Positions 19,228 through 30,055 of a stretch of 64,000 nt of DNA are shown here, one piece after another (within the stretch, counting starts at the first letter, position 1; every line of letters begins with the position of its first letter). The translations under genes were made by a program, and so were the position numbers. The DNA comes from Roseiarcus sp963813555 (GTDB lineage Bacteria > Pseudomonadota > Alphaproteobacteria > Rhizobiales > Beijerinckiaceae). Where the stretch lies: assembly GCA_963813555.1 (NCBI GenBank), contig CAWEZX010000006.1, forward strand, positions 248,001 to 312,000. Direction: 5' to 3'. The notes under the pieces were generated by a model. It had not been told where the DNA came from. It ran no database searches and was given only the letters and a program-made list of their open reading frames with translations.

Positions 19228-19622
19228 TTGGAGCGAACGACGAAGGCCAAGGAGCTTCGTCGATTCGCGGGCGAAACAGGGCCTGAGGCGGCGATTGCAA
19301 CGAATCGTGGACGCCCGTGGGCCTGCGGCAACACGGCGATCTTGCGCCAAGCGAAGCTTGGATACGCGAGGGCGCCGCTGCTTTTTGTAGCGGCGCGCAA
19401 TCACAGGGTTCGGCGCAACGACTTTGACACTGAGTCCACCGCGCGCAACTCGGTCCTTGTCGCGAACGTTCCCCCGACCGCGCAGCGTCCGGCTCTGCCG
19501 AATTGGACCGTTGCTGGCTGCAACTACCTGAGGGTTTCTTGCGTTGCCTTGCGCGGCGGAGCCGCTATTGTCGCGCCGCGCCGCGCCGCCCGGGCAACGC
19601 GCTCGGGCGGTCGGACGAGGGA
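19228..19622 (+). other. Intergenic region upstream of plsX
   Basis: About 395 bases without a credible gene. The long gap suggests plsX has its own promoter; a weak candidate (CTTGC near 19539, CTATTG near 19565) was seen but spacing is poor. No RNA structure was evident. Confidence 0.35.
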
Positions 19623-20681
19623 ATGGCAGGGGACGTTCGCATAGCGCTCGACGCGATGGGGGGCGATCACGGGCCAGCGATCGTCCTGTCCGCCGCGGCC
19701 GTCGCGCTTGAACGGCGTCCAGACATTGAGTTTCTCCTCTACGGCGAGCAGGGCGCGATCGCTTCCATCCTTGAGCGCCATCCCAGGCTGGCCGCAAAGT
19801 CGCGTATTTTTCATACCGACGTCGCGGTGAAGATGAGCGACAAGCCGAGCCAGGCGCTGCGGACGGGCAGGCGCGTCTCGTCGATGTGGCAGGCGATCGA
19901 AGCGGTGAAGTCGGGCGTCGCCGACTGCGCAGTTTCCGCCGGCAACACTGGCGCCCTGATGGCGATGGCGAAGTTTTGCCTGCATACGATGGCGCCGATC
20001 GAGCGGCCGGCCATCGCAGCGATCTGGCCAACGTTGCGCGGCGAGTTGATCGTGCTCGACGTCGGCGCGACCATCGGCGGCGATGCACAGCATCTCGTTG
20101 ATCTTGCAGTGATGGGCGCGGCGATGGCGCGAATTGTATTTCATATCGATTCTCCCACGGTGGGTCTCCTCAATGTCGGGACCGAAGAGATCAAGGGCGT
20201 CGAGGAGGTGAAAGCTGCGGGGCGAGTTCTGCGCGAGGCGAGCCTGCCAAACATGCGCTACCAGGGCTTTGTCGAGGGTGACGATCTCGGCAAGGGCGCC
20301 GTCGATGTTTTCGTCACCGAAGGCTTCACCGGCAATATTGCGCTCAAGACCGCCGAGGGCACCGCAAGGCAACTTGGCCAGTATATTCGCGACGCCATGA
20401 GTCGCAGCATCATGTCGCGCATCGGCTTTCTCTTCGCACGCGAGGCGATTACCGAGTTGCGCGGCAAAATGGTCCCGCGGGCCAGTGGCGGCGTGTTCCT
20501 GGGGCTTGACGGCGTCGTCATCAAGGCTCATGGCGGCGCGGACGCCGAGAGCTACGCCGGCGCCGTGGAATTGGCCTATGACATGGTGCGTCAGGAATTG
20601 CTCGGCAAGATTCGAGAAATGATCGCCCACGCCAACGGCTTCCGTCCCATGCCCGCGCATTCGCGAGCCGCCCAGTCTTGA
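19623..20681 (+). CDS. plsX: Phosphate acyltransferase PlsX
   Basis: 352 residues from ATG 19623 (MAGDVRIALDAMGGDHGP). It converts acyl-ACP to acyl-phosphate, the acyl donor for PlsY in phospholipid synthesis. Landmarks are DAMGGDHGP, SAGNTGALMAMAKF, TVGLLNVGTEEIKG and FVTEGFTGNIALKTAEG. FabH starts 20 bases downstream, the standard plsX-fabH unit of lipid synthesis. Confidence 0.95.
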   Translation: MAGDVRIALDAMGGDHGPAIVLSAAAVALERRPDIEFLLYGEQGAIASILERHPRLAAKSRIFHTDVAVKMSDKPSQALRTGRRVSSMWQAIEAVKSGVADCAVSAGNTGALMAMAKFCLHTMAPIERPAIAAIWPTLRGELIVLDVGATIGGDAQHLVDLAVMGAAMARIVFHIDSPTVGLLNVGTEEIKGVEEVKAAGRVLREASLPNMRYQGFVEGDDLGKGAVDVFVTEGFTGNIALKTAEGTARQLGQYIRDAMSRSIMSRIGFLFAREAITELRGKMVPRASGGVFLGLDGVVIKAHGGADAESYAGAVELAYDMVRQELLGKIREMIAHANGFRPMPAHSRAAQS

Positions 20682-20700
20682 TTACGGAAAACTTCTGCTC

Positions 20701-21753
20701 ATGAGCCTTGCATCCCCTCCGCCGAGCGTCCGTCGCCTGCGCCGCTCGGAACCGGAAGCGTCCCGCGGCGGCGCGACCGCCTCGATCCGCGCCTGTGTAT
20801 GCGGCATTGGCGCTGCGCTACCTGCCCACGCCGTCTCGAACGCCGAACTGGCGACGAGGGTCGAGACGTCAGACGAATGGATTGTGCAGCGCACCGGCAT
20901 CCGCCAGCGCTACGTGGCCGGCCCCGACGAAACCACGTCGTCGCTAGCCCTCAGGGCGGCTCAGGCGGCGTTGCGCAGCGGCGGCCTTGAGGCAGGCGAC
21001 ATTGATCTCGTCATTGTCGCCACGTCGACGCCGGATTACACCTTTCCCGCGGTCGCGACTCAGGTTCAGGCCGATCTCGGCATCGTCGAGGGCGCCGCTT
21101 TCGATCTGCAGGCGGTCTGCACTGGCTTCGTCTACGCGGTCGTGACGGCGGACAAATTCCTGCGTTCCGGCTCGCATAAGAGGGCGCTGGTTATTGGCGC
21201 CGAGACCTTTTCGCGCCTCTTGGATTGGAGCGACCGCACGACCTGCGTCCTGTTCGGCGACGGGGCGGGGGCGATCGTGCTTGAGGCCCGCGATAGCGAC
21301 GGCCGGCTCGCTTCGCCCGGCGTGATCGCTTCGCGCCTGCGTGCGGACGGCCGGCATCGCGAAAAGCTCTACGTCGACGGCGGACCGTCCACCACGCGGA
21401 CGGTCGGCCATTTGCGCATGCAAGGCAAAGAGGTTTTTCGTCACGCGGTCGGCATGGTCACCGACGTGATCCAAGGGTGCTTCGCCGACGCGGGCGTAAC
21501 GGCGGAGGATATCGACTGGTTCGTGCCCCATCAGGCCAATCGCCGCATCATCGACGCCTCAGCGGACAAGCTCGCCATCGCGCGCGACAAGGTGATCGTT
21601 ACAGTCGACCAGCACGGCAACACGTCTGCCGCCTCGATCCCGCTCGCGCTCGACGTCGCCGTCAAGGATGGCCGCATCAAGCCCGGCGATTTGGTGATGA
21701 TCGAAGCGATGGGCGGCGGCTTCACCTGGGGCGCGGCGCTGATTCGCTGGTGA
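20701..21753 (+). CDS. fabH: Beta-ketoacyl-ACP synthase III
   Basis: 350 residues, the first about 27 being an extra basic N-terminus before the family start SIRACVCGIGAALP. Catalytic triad Cys140 (AVCTGF), His277 (PHQANRR) and Asn307 (HGNTSA) is complete. FabH condenses acetyl-CoA with malonyl-ACP to begin fatty acid synthesis. It follows plsX closely. In most Rhizobiales ihfA comes next, but here a convergent gene follows instead. Confidence 0.95.
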   Translation: MSLASPPPSVRRLRRSEPEASRGGATASIRACVCGIGAALPAHAVSNAELATRVETSDEWIVQRTGIRQRYVAGPDETTSSLALRAAQAALRSGGLEAGDIDLVIVATSTPDYTFPAVATQVQADLGIVEGAAFDLQAVCTGFVYAVVTADKFLRSGSHKRALVIGAETFSRLLDWSDRTTCVLFGDGAGAIVLEARDSDGRLASPGVIASRLRADGRHREKLYVDGGPSTTRTVGHLRMQGKEVFRHAVGMVTDVIQGCFADAGVTAEDIDWFVPHQANRRIIDASADKLAIARDKVIVTVDQHGNTSAASIPLALDVAVKDGRIKPGDLVMIEAMGGGFTWGAALIRW

Positions 21754-21775
21754 AGGCGCGAGCGGCGCCAGCGGG

Positions 21776-22795
21776 CTACTCGAACGCGAAAATGCGCTTC
21801 CAGTCGTTTTTCATGCTGACCACGATCCAACCGTCCTTTGTCGCCTCGTCGTAAAGCTGCGGGGAAAAGCGGCCGACTTTGGTTTCGGGCAGGCCTTGCG
21901 CAGGTCCGTACGCGTATTCACGCTTGCCGTCGTCGTGCAGCACCAGCATGGCGAGGCGGACGCCGCCGCCGCCCTTCGTATATTCGAGCATCTGTCGGTC
22001 GCCGGTCGAATTGCCGAAGGCGAAGTAAGGTCGGCGGCCAATCATGAAGTTGATCCCTTCGACCTTGCCCGCGTTGTCGTCGTTGAGCAGGAGCTTCGGC
22101 TCCTTGATAAGGACCGGGCCTTTGGCGCCGTATTGAAAGCTGACGGAGCCCGCGCTGCCGACCACCTGCTCGGGCGGGATGCCGTAGACGCGCTCCGCAT
22201 AGACGCGCACGAAACCTTGCCCGCCGCCAGTCACGATGTAGGTGCGATAGCCGACGCTGCGAAGATATTTGAGTAGCTCGATCTGCGGCGCATAGACGAG
22301 ATCGGTGTAAGGCCGCTTCCAGCGGGGATCGCGCGCCTCGGCGATCCATTTGGCGACCTCGTCGCGGAACGTGTCGACGTCCATTCCGGTCAGCGTCGCA
22401 GCGACGACCTTGAGCAGCGCCTCAGCGCCGAGCTTTGCGATCGCTTCGCGATCCCCCGTTAGCACGGTTCGGAAAGGCTCGACCTTGGCCAGCTCCGGCT
22501 TCGCCTTCAGGAGCGCCGGCACGCGATCGAGGCAATAGACGAGCTGCGTGTAGATCGGGTGCTCGACCCACAGCGTGCCGTCCTGGTCGAAAGTCGCGAT
22601 GCGCTCGGCGAGCGGCACAAAGTTCGGGCTTGCGGCGTCGGTCGTCGCGTGAACGAATTTGACGATCGCATCCTTGGCCGGCCCGGCATTCCACGAGGGC
22701 AGGGGATCGCTTTCCGCGTCCGCCCGCCCGGCGAGGCTGAGCACAGCCGCCCCGCCGAGCATAAGCGCTGCGAAGTCGCGCCGGCGCAGCTCCAT
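21776..22795 (-). CDS. HAD superfamily phosphatase, exported
   Basis: 339 residues. The signal region RRRDFAALMLGGAAVLSLAG has an R-R pair suggesting Tat export. The HAD nucleophile motif is FDQDGTLW near residue 70; motif II is TGGGQGFV (YIVTGGGQGF) near residue 195; and the acidic motif is FGNSTGDRQML. It resembles SerB-like HAD-IB phosphatases that hydrolyse a phosphomonoester in the periplasm; the substrate cannot be stated. Confidence 0.82.
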   Translation of the reverse strand: MELRRRDFAALMLGGAAVLSLAGRADAESDPLPSWNAGPAKDAIVKFVHATTDAASPNFVPLAERIATFDQDGTLWVEHPIYTQLVYCLDRVPALLKAKPELAKVEPFRTVLTGDREAIAKLGAEALLKVVAATLTGMDVDTFRDEVAKWIAEARDPRWKRPYTDLVYAPQIELLKYLRSVGYRTYIVTGGGQGFVRVYAERVYGIPPEQVVGSAGSVSFQYGAKGPVLIKEPKLLLNDDNAGKVEGINFMIGRRPYFAFGNSTGDRQMLEYTKGGGGVRLAMLVLHDDGKREYAYGPAQGLPETKVGRFSPQLYDEATKDGWIVVSMKNDWKRIFAFE

Positions 22796-22811
22796 CGTGA
22801 GCCGCGAACGC

Positions 22812-23249
22812 TTAGCCGAGCGAGATGCTCATCCCGGCGAGGTCGATTGAGAAGCTGAAGCCGACTTGGCGCCCGTGAAGGCGCAGCACCACGCCGTTGG
22901 CATTGGAGAGCTGCGCAGACGTTCTGCCCCCTGCGATAGACAAGCCGGCGCCGATGGCCGAGTAGATGCCCGCGATATCGCCAGGAGAATGCAGGTTCGT
23001 CGCTGTGCCGACCAGATCCGCCGCCGAGATGCCGATCAACGCTCCCGCTCGGATGCCGCCGACTCTCAGTGGAAACTGACTTCCACGGAATCTCAACGTG
23101 CCGCTGCCGCCGGTCACGCCGAAGATGAAACCGGCGCTGGCGATGTGCATAGAGACCGATCCGGTTGCGGCTTCAGCCGGCGCTACGAACGCCCCAGTCG
23201 CGAGACCGACGCCAGACAAGATAAGGCCGCGACGCGTAACAGTGTTCAT
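22812..23249 (-). CDS. Exported protein of unknown function
   Basis: 145 residues from ATG 23249, with GGGGAGA upstream. An N-terminal TRRGLILSGVGLATGAFV looks like a twin-arginine or Sec signal peptide with cleavage after AEA. The mature part is glycine- and serine-rich with alternating hydrophobic residues (SAGFIFGVTGGSGTLRF, then LRVGGIRAGALIG), suggestive of a small beta-structure. I do not recognise the family. It lies 16 bases before the HAD gene on the same strand, so the two are probably one operon. Confidence 0.6.
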   Translation of the reverse strand: MNTVTRRGLILSGVGLATGAFVAPAEAATGSVSMHIASAGFIFGVTGGSGTLRFRGSQFPLRVGGIRAGALIGISAADLVGTATNLHSPGDIAGIYSAIGAGLSIAGGRTSAQLSNANGVVLRLHGRQVGFSFSIDLAGMSISLG

Positions 23250-23401
23250 AACAATCTCCCCGTTTAGGTCCCGCTTATAAGCCCGAGGCCAGCCCAAGCT
23301 GTGCGCGGCGCGGGGTCTACCTTACTGCTTTGTGCTCGATTTCGCTAGCCCTGCGGGCCGCCGCTCCGTTATTTCCCCGGCCTTCGGGTGGCTGGCCGGC
23401 C

Positions 23402-24286
23402 TTACGCCTGACCGGCGTCGGAGCCATGCCTCGACTGACGCGCGCGGATCGTCATGATCCCGATCAGCGCGACCGCGATGACGGCGAAGGAGACGCCCGT
23501 CGTCGCCGTGCCGAGGGCGTAAATCTCCGGGGTTGTCACGGTTGTCGTCAGGGCCTGCAATTCCATTGGCAGCGTATTGTGCTCGCCCATGGCCTGGCTC
23601 GATCGCGCAATCTCATCCCATGACAGGGTGAAGCCGAAGAATCCGACGCCGATCACCGAAGGCAGGATGATCGGCAAGATCACGGAGCGCAGGGTCTGCC
23701 ATGGTGTTGCGCCAAGATCGCGCGCCGCCTCTTCGTAGCGATTGTCGAAGCGATTGAAGATCGCGAACATGACGAGGAGCCCAAAGGGCAATGTCCAGGT
23801 CAAGTGCGCGCCGAGGCCGGAGGTAAAAACCCCCATGGTCGTCTTCACGTTGTCGGCGATCCACCCCGGTCCGTGATTCTTGAGAAAATCGTCAAGCAGC
23901 CGGAATTCGAGCGCGATGCCGAGCGAGGTCACGATCGAAGGCACGATGAGGCTCGCGACCGCGACGAAAAACAGGAGCCTCGCGCCGGGGAACCGCTTGC
24001 GGAAGGCGAGCCCCGCGCTCAGCGAAAGGAGAACGGTGAGGATCATCACGACGAAGCCGAGTTCGAGCGAGCGCACGAACGCGTCATGGATGTCGACGAT
24101 GCCGCCGCCGTTCCACAACCGCTCGAACCAGTGCAACGACACTCCGTTCATCGGGAATGTCAGGCCGCCGGTCGGACCCTGGAACGAGAGAATGAAGATG
24201 ACGATCATCGGGCCATACAGGAACAGGACGAACAGCCCAAAGAAGGCCGCGAGCCAATAGAAAGCGGGAGAACGCTCTTCGCCCAT
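23402..24286 (-). CDS. ABC transporter permease, PotC/PotI type
   Basis: 294 residues with about six membrane helices and the permease cytoplasmic loop EAARDLGATPWQTLRSVILP that contacts the ATPase. It is the last gene of a four-gene transporter operon and follows the other permease by 3 bases. Gene order and family match spermidine/putrescine importers. Confidence 0.88.
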   Translation of the reverse strand: MGEERSPAFYWLAAFFGLFVLFLYGPMIVIFILSFQGPTGGLTFPMNGVSLHWFERLWNGGGIVDIHDAFVRSLELGFVVMILTVLLSLSAGLAFRKRFPGARLLFFVAVASLIVPSIVTSLGIALEFRLLDDFLKNHGPGWIADNVKTTMGVFTSGLGAHLTWTLPFGLLVMFAIFNRFDNRYEEAARDLGATPWQTLRSVILPIILPSVIGVGFFGFTLSWDEIARSSQAMGEHNTLPMELQALTTTVTTPEIYALGTATTGVSFAVIAVALIGIMTIRARQSRHGSDAGQA

Positions 24287-24289
24287 CGC

Positions 24290-25231
24290 TCAGAGCTCTT
24301 TTTGCACGTCGACGACGCGATTGAGCGCGGTGATGATGAGAAGCGTCACCGCAAGCAGGATCACCGCGTTCGCCGCGGCGGGCGGGAATTGCAGCGCGTT
24401 GAGCCGCGTCTCGACCACCTTGCCGGCCGACGCAATCTGCTCGCCGCCCATGACGTCGAAGGTGATGAAATCGCCCATGACGATGGTCACAACGAAGATC
24501 GAGCCGATGACAATCCCAGGCTTGGACAAGGGAACGATCAGGTTCCACAACGTCTGCCATGTGGAGGCGCCGGAATCGTAAGCCGCTTCGACCAGGCGCT
24601 TGTCGATGCGCATCATCGAATTGAAGATCGGCACGACCATGAAGAAGGTGAAAAGGTGGGTGAACGCGAGCGACACCGAGAAGGGCGAATAGAGTAGCCA
24701 CTCGACCGGCTTGTCCACGACATGGGCGCGGATGAGCGCGTCGTTCACGAGCCCGTTGCGTCCGAGCAGCGGGATCCACGAAATCATGCGAATGACATTC
24801 GACGTCCAGAACGGAATGGTGCAGACGAGGAACAGCACCATCTGCGTCGTCGTCGAGCGGATGTGGAAGGCGAGGAAATAGGCGACCGTGAAGCCGATGA
24901 TCAGGGTCGTGAACCAGACGATGAAGCAGAATTTCGCCGTCGACACATACGTTTTGAGGATCGTGCAGAGATCAGGCAGCTGAGTGAGGCAGCCTTCAAA
25001 GGTCTCGGTGTAGCTGCGCGTCGTAAAAGCCGGCAGCATTTCGTAGTCGTTGTAGTCCCAGAAACTGACAATCACGACCAGGATGAGCGGGATGATGAAG
25101 AAGAACGCGAAGACGAGGCCGAACGGCATTGCCTGAAGCCATCCCGGAATACCGACGCGGTCCAGCCCGCGCTTGGCGGCGCGATGAGTGGCGCTGCTGA
25201 CCGTCGGGGCCGAGATGCTGGTGGCGGTCAT
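24290..25231 (-). CDS. ABC transporter permease, PotB/PotH type
   Basis: 313 residues with about six membrane helices and the coupling loop EAAYDSGASTWQTLWNLIVPLSKPG. It pairs with the downstream permease to form the membrane channel. The 111-base gap from the binding-protein gene holds a perfect stem-loop, probably controlling relative expression of the two. Confidence 0.88.
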   Translation of the reverse strand: MTATSISAPTVSSATHRAAKRGLDRVGIPGWLQAMPFGLVFAFFFIIPLILVVIVSFWDYNDYEMLPAFTTRSYTETFEGCLTQLPDLCTILKTYVSTAKFCFIVWFTTLIIGFTVAYFLAFHIRSTTTQMVLFLVCTIPFWTSNVIRMISWIPLLGRNGLVNDALIRAHVVDKPVEWLLYSPFSVSLAFTHLFTFFMVVPIFNSMMRIDKRLVEAAYDSGASTWQTLWNLIVPLSKPGIVIGSIFVVTIVMGDFITFDVMGGEQIASAGKVVETRLNALQFPPAAANAVILLAVTLLIITALNRVVDVQKEL

Positions 25232-25258
25232 TCGTCAGACCCAATTCTTATCGCAATT

Positions 25259-25285
25259 CTCCTCTCCCGGCTGGCGGGAGAGGAG
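25259..25285 (-). promoter_or_regulatory. Intra-operon stem-loop between binding protein and permeases
   Basis: CTCCTCTCCCG, loop GCTGG, CGGGAGAGGAG: a perfect 11-bp inverted repeat with no T-run. Hairpins at this position in transporter operons often stabilise the mRNA of the binding protein and lower expression of the downstream permeases. The sequence also resembles intergenic palindromes of the CTCTCCC/GGGAGAG type that are scattered through proteobacterial genomes, so it may simply be a dispersed repeat. Confidence 0.55.
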
Positions 25286-25342
25286 CGAAGGGCCGTCATG
25301 GCGCGAGGCGCCGCGAACGCACGGAACGGACGAAGTCGATCG

Positions 25343-26635
25343 CTAGGAGGCGATGAACTCATTCCATTTGCGGACCATGTAATCATTCTCGTCCATGACT
25401 GCGTTCCAGCAGGCGACGTTGCCCATGCGGTCGTCGTAGGAGCCGCCATCGCGCGTTGCGCCCGCCTTTTCGAGCAGCGACCCGTCGGGCCCATGGATGT
25501 CCTTCTCGGCCGGCTTGCCTTCCATCCAGTAGGCCCATTCGTAGGGCTCCATATGGGATTTGGCGGTCGACAGCACCGCCGAGTAATAGCCCTGGCGGTT
25601 GAGATAGGCGCCGGCCCATCCGGACAGATACCAGTTGATAAACTCGTAGATCATGTCGGCCTGCTTCTCCGTGACGCCTTTCGACATGCAGAAACCGGAC
25701 GCCCAGGAGCGGTAGCCTTCTTTCAGCGGCTGGAACACGCAGGGGATGCCCTTGCTGCGCACGGCCGTGACGGCCGGCGACCACATCGACTGGATGACAG
25801 TCTCGCCCGATGACATCAAGTTGACGCTCTCGTTGAAGTCCTTCCAAAACGCGCGGAACTGGCCGGCCTTCTTGGCTTCTGTGAGGACGCCCATCGTCAT
25901 GTCGATCTCGGGCTTCGTCATGTTGCCCTTGTCGGGATATTTGTACTTGCCGAGCGATTCGACCACCATTGCGGCGTCCATGATGCCGATCGAGGGAATG
26001 TTGAGGATCGCCGCCTTGCCCTTGAATTCCGGGTTGAGCAATTCGGACCAATGTTCGATCGGCCGCTTGATGAGGTCGGGGCGAATGCCGAGCGTGTCGG
26101 CGTTGTAGACGGTCGGAATCAGCGTCACCCATTCGGTCGGCGTGGCTGAGAATTTAGTCGAATGCGGGCCTTCGACGAACATGACCTTCTTGGGCGCGGT
26201 GCCCTGGTCGCCGATGACCTTGCCGTTCGGCAGTTGTCCCTTGGTGAAGACTGGCGTGATGTTGTCGAACTCTTTGATCTTCTTGGCGTCGATCGGCAGG
26301 ATGTTGCCAGATGGCACGAGCTTCTTCAGGCTGAAGTACTCGGTGTCCAGAATGTCGAACGAGTTTGGCTGCGTGATCACGCGCTTGGTCACGTCGTCGG
26401 TGGTGGCGACGATGTTCTGGATGGTGATCCCAGTCTCTTCCTTGACCTTTTTGGTCATATCGTCCGACTGGTTGACCGCGGTGCCGAGGTATCGCAGCAC
26501 CTTGTCTTCCTGAGACCACACAGCTGGAAAGCCGGTGATCGCGCCGGAGCCTACCGCGGCGCCGGCGAGGCCAGCCGCACTCTTCAGCACGGCGCGGCGG
26601 GATGGGCCAGTTGTCTTGTTCGTTTTCTTTGACAT
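25343..26635 (-). CDS. ABC transporter substrate-binding protein (polyamine type), Tat signal
   Basis: 430 residues from ATG 26635, with GAGGAGAG upstream. The N-terminus has SRRAVLKSAAGLAGA, a classical twin-arginine signal (S-R-R-x-V-L-K), so it is exported folded. The body (VLRYLGTAVNQSDDM, then WSPAVTAVRSKGIP near the middle) matches the SBP_bac_8/PotD-like fold. Context with PotA/B/C-like genes suggests uptake of spermidine or putrescine, but related proteins bind other small cations or amino-acid derivatives. Confidence 0.82.
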   Translation of the reverse strand: MSKKTNKTTGPSRRAVLKSAAGLAGAAVGSGAITGFPAVWSQEDKVLRYLGTAVNQSDDMTKKVKEETGITIQNIVATTDDVTKRVITQPNSFDILDTEYFSLKKLVPSGNILPIDAKKIKEFDNITPVFTKGQLPNGKVIGDQGTAPKKVMFVEGPHSTKFSATPTEWVTLIPTVYNADTLGIRPDLIKRPIEHWSELLNPEFKGKAAILNIPSIGIMDAAMVVESLGKYKYPDKGNMTKPEIDMTMGVLTEAKKAGQFRAFWKDFNESVNLMSSGETVIQSMWSPAVTAVRSKGIPCVFQPLKEGYRSWASGFCMSKGVTEKQADMIYEFINWYLSGWAGAYLNRQGYYSAVLSTAKSHMEPYEWAYWMEGKPAEKDIHGPDGSLLEKAGATRDGGSYDDRMGNVACWNAVMDENDYMVRKWNEFIAS

Positions 26636-26664
26636 TGCTCTCTCCTCAGCAGTTCCCCGCGGCT

Positions 26665-27673
26665 TCACGACGCCGGGGCTAGCGCGTGAATGTCTTTGTC
26701 GGCCCAGAGAACAGAAACGTTGTCGCCGATGTTGAGCGGCTCGCCCGCGAACTGCTCGTCGCTGACGACTGCCATAAGCTCGTCTTGGCCGGGACGATCC
26801 AGCGACACCTGGTAGTGCGCGCCCTGATATTCGATGGCGCGCACGGCAGCGACGAAACGTGCATCGTTGGCGCCCGAGCCATTGCCGCGGCGCAGTGTGA
26901 TGCGGTCGGCGCGCACCGCGACGGGTCCGGTCGGCGTCTCGATCACGTTGTGCCCGCCTAGGAAGCGAGCGATGAATTCCGTGGCGGGCTTTTCAAAGAG
27001 CTCGCGTGGCCTCGCCGTCTGCTCGATGCGGCCCTTGTTCATCACGACGACGAGGTCGGCCAAGGCGAGGGCCTCGTCCTGCCCGTGCGTGACGTGGATG
27101 AAGGGGATATTGAGCTGCCGCTGGAAACGGCGAAGCTCGGCGCGCATGCGCACGCGCAGGAAGGGATCCAGCGCCGACAAGGGTTCGTCAAGCAGAAGGA
27201 TCTGCGGGTCGGTGACGAGAGCGCGTGCGAGCGCGACACGCTGTTGCTGGCCGCCCGACAGCTGCGCGGGAATGCGCTGCGCATAAGGGGTCATTGCGAC
27301 GAGTTCGAGGAACTCCATCGCCTTCCCGCGCCGCGTCGCCTTATCGACCCCCTTCATCTTGAGCGAGAAGGCGACGTTGTCGACGCACGACAGGTGGGGA
27401 AAGAGCGCGTAGCTCTGAAACATCATGGCGGTGCCGCGCTTGGCCGGCGGCAATTCGGTGACATTGGTCGGGCCGATGAGAATGTCGCCCTCGCTGGCGC
27501 TTTCGTGGCCGGCGATCATCCTGAGCGTCGACGTCTTGCCGCAGCCGGACGGCCCCAGCAGACAGCAATAGGCCCCGGTGGGGACCTTGAGATCGATCGA
27601 GTTCGACCGCGGTCGTCGCGCCATAGCGCTTGGTGACATGAATCAGTTCGAGGTCGGCCGGCTCCAACACCAC
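26665..27673 (-). pseudogene. ABC transporter ATPase (PotA type), single-base frameshift near the N-terminus
   Basis: The ATPase body is intact: Walker A GPSGCGKT, Q-loop MMFQSYALFPH, signature LSGGQQQRVALARAL, Walker B ILLLDEP, and a TOBE-like C-terminus. Its first beta strand, LELIHVTKRYGATTAV, lies in another frame, preceded by GTG codons at 27673 and 27670. Deleting one T at 27602-27603 (an extra A on the coding strand) joins them as TTAVDSIDLKVPTGAY, exactly the family sequence. As written, translation could start only at the ATG at 27639 and would lack that strand. It energises the adjacent polyamine-type importer. Confidence 0.85.
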
Positions 27674-27883
27674 CTCACGATTGACGGTCGGTCTCGGGAT
27701 CCGATTTGCAACGCCCGTGCCAGTTGGCGCGCATCGCGCGGTCCGATTAAAACGATTGTCAGGAGGTGGCTTTTGGCCCGTCTCGGCGAGCGCCGGCCAA
27801 GGCTTGCCGCTAAATCGGGCGCCGCCGTATACAATTGCGGCGCCCTTTATCGACGCCGTCAGGTCGAAATGAAAAACCGATCG

Positions 27884-27915
27884 CAAGAAAAAGGGCAGCC
27901 TCTCGGCCGCCCTTT
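27884..27915 (-). terminator. Terminator downstream of groEL
   Basis: On the minus strand AAAGGGC, a 12-base loop, and GCCCTTT are followed by more T residues (TTTCTTG). It lies 28 bases after the groEL stop and is a good Rho-independent terminator. Confidence 0.8.
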
Positions 27916-27942
27916 CCGTTCTCAGTGTCGACTTGACGGACT

Positions 27943-29586
<1,644 letters not shown>

Positions 29587-29625
29587 TGTTCTCAGTCCTC
29601 AGAATTTCTGGAGATAATGTTGATT

Positions 29626-29943
29626 TCAGGCGGCTTTTTTGGAGGAGGAGGGGGTTCCCTCGATCACGCCCATGATGTCGGACTCCTTCATAATCAGGAG
29701 TTCCTCGCCGTCGATCTTGACCTCTGTGCCGCTCCACTTGCCGAACAGAATCTTGTCGCCGGCCTTGACGTCCAACGGCACGAGCTTGCCGCTTTCGTCA
29801 CGGGCGCCTGGTCCAGCGGCGATGATTTCACCCTCTTGCGGCTTCTCCTTGGCGGTGTCCGGAATGATGATGCCGCCCTTCGTCTTCTCCTCGCCCTCGA
29901 GGCGGCGGACGACGACGCGGTCATGCAGGGGACGGAATTTCAT
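29626..29943 (-). CDS. groS: Co-chaperonin GroES (Hsp10)
   Basis: 105 residues starting MKFRPLHDRVVVRRLEGEEKT, the GroES N-terminus, with the mobile loop GGIIIPDTAKEKPQ that docks on GroEL. It is the first gene of the groESL operon. Confidence 0.97.
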   Translation of the reverse strand: MKFRPLHDRVVVRRLEGEEKTKGGIIIPDTAKEKPQEGEIIAAGPGARDESGKLVPLDVKAGDKILFGKWSGTEVKIDGEELLIMKESDIMGVIEGTPSSSKKAA

Positions 29944-29991
29944 GAATGTTTCCTCTTTCGAAATCGGCCCGCAAAGGGCGCGGAGAGCATG

Positions 29992-30018
29992 TTGGCACTC
30001 AATCTCGACGAGTGCTAA
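29992..30018 (-). promoter_or_regulatory. CIRCE operator (HrcA binding site)
   Basis: TTGGCACTC, a 9-base spacer, GAGTGCTAA: eight of nine bases pair in the inverted repeat, and it matches the CIRCE consensus apart from one base. It lies about 50 bases upstream of groES, where HrcA represses groESL without heat stress. Confidence 0.92.
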
Positions 30019-30026
30019 CGACGGTC

Positions 30027-30055
30027 AAATAGGGGCCTGGCGCGTCGCCGTCAAG
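30027..30055 (-). promoter_or_regulatory. groESL promoter
   Basis: Read on the minus strand, CTTGAC, a 16-base spacer and CCTATTT lie directly upstream of the CIRCE operator, so the operator covers the transcription start. The CTTGAC-type -35 element suits alphaproteobacterial sigma-70 or heat-shock sigma-32 promoters. Confidence 0.6.
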
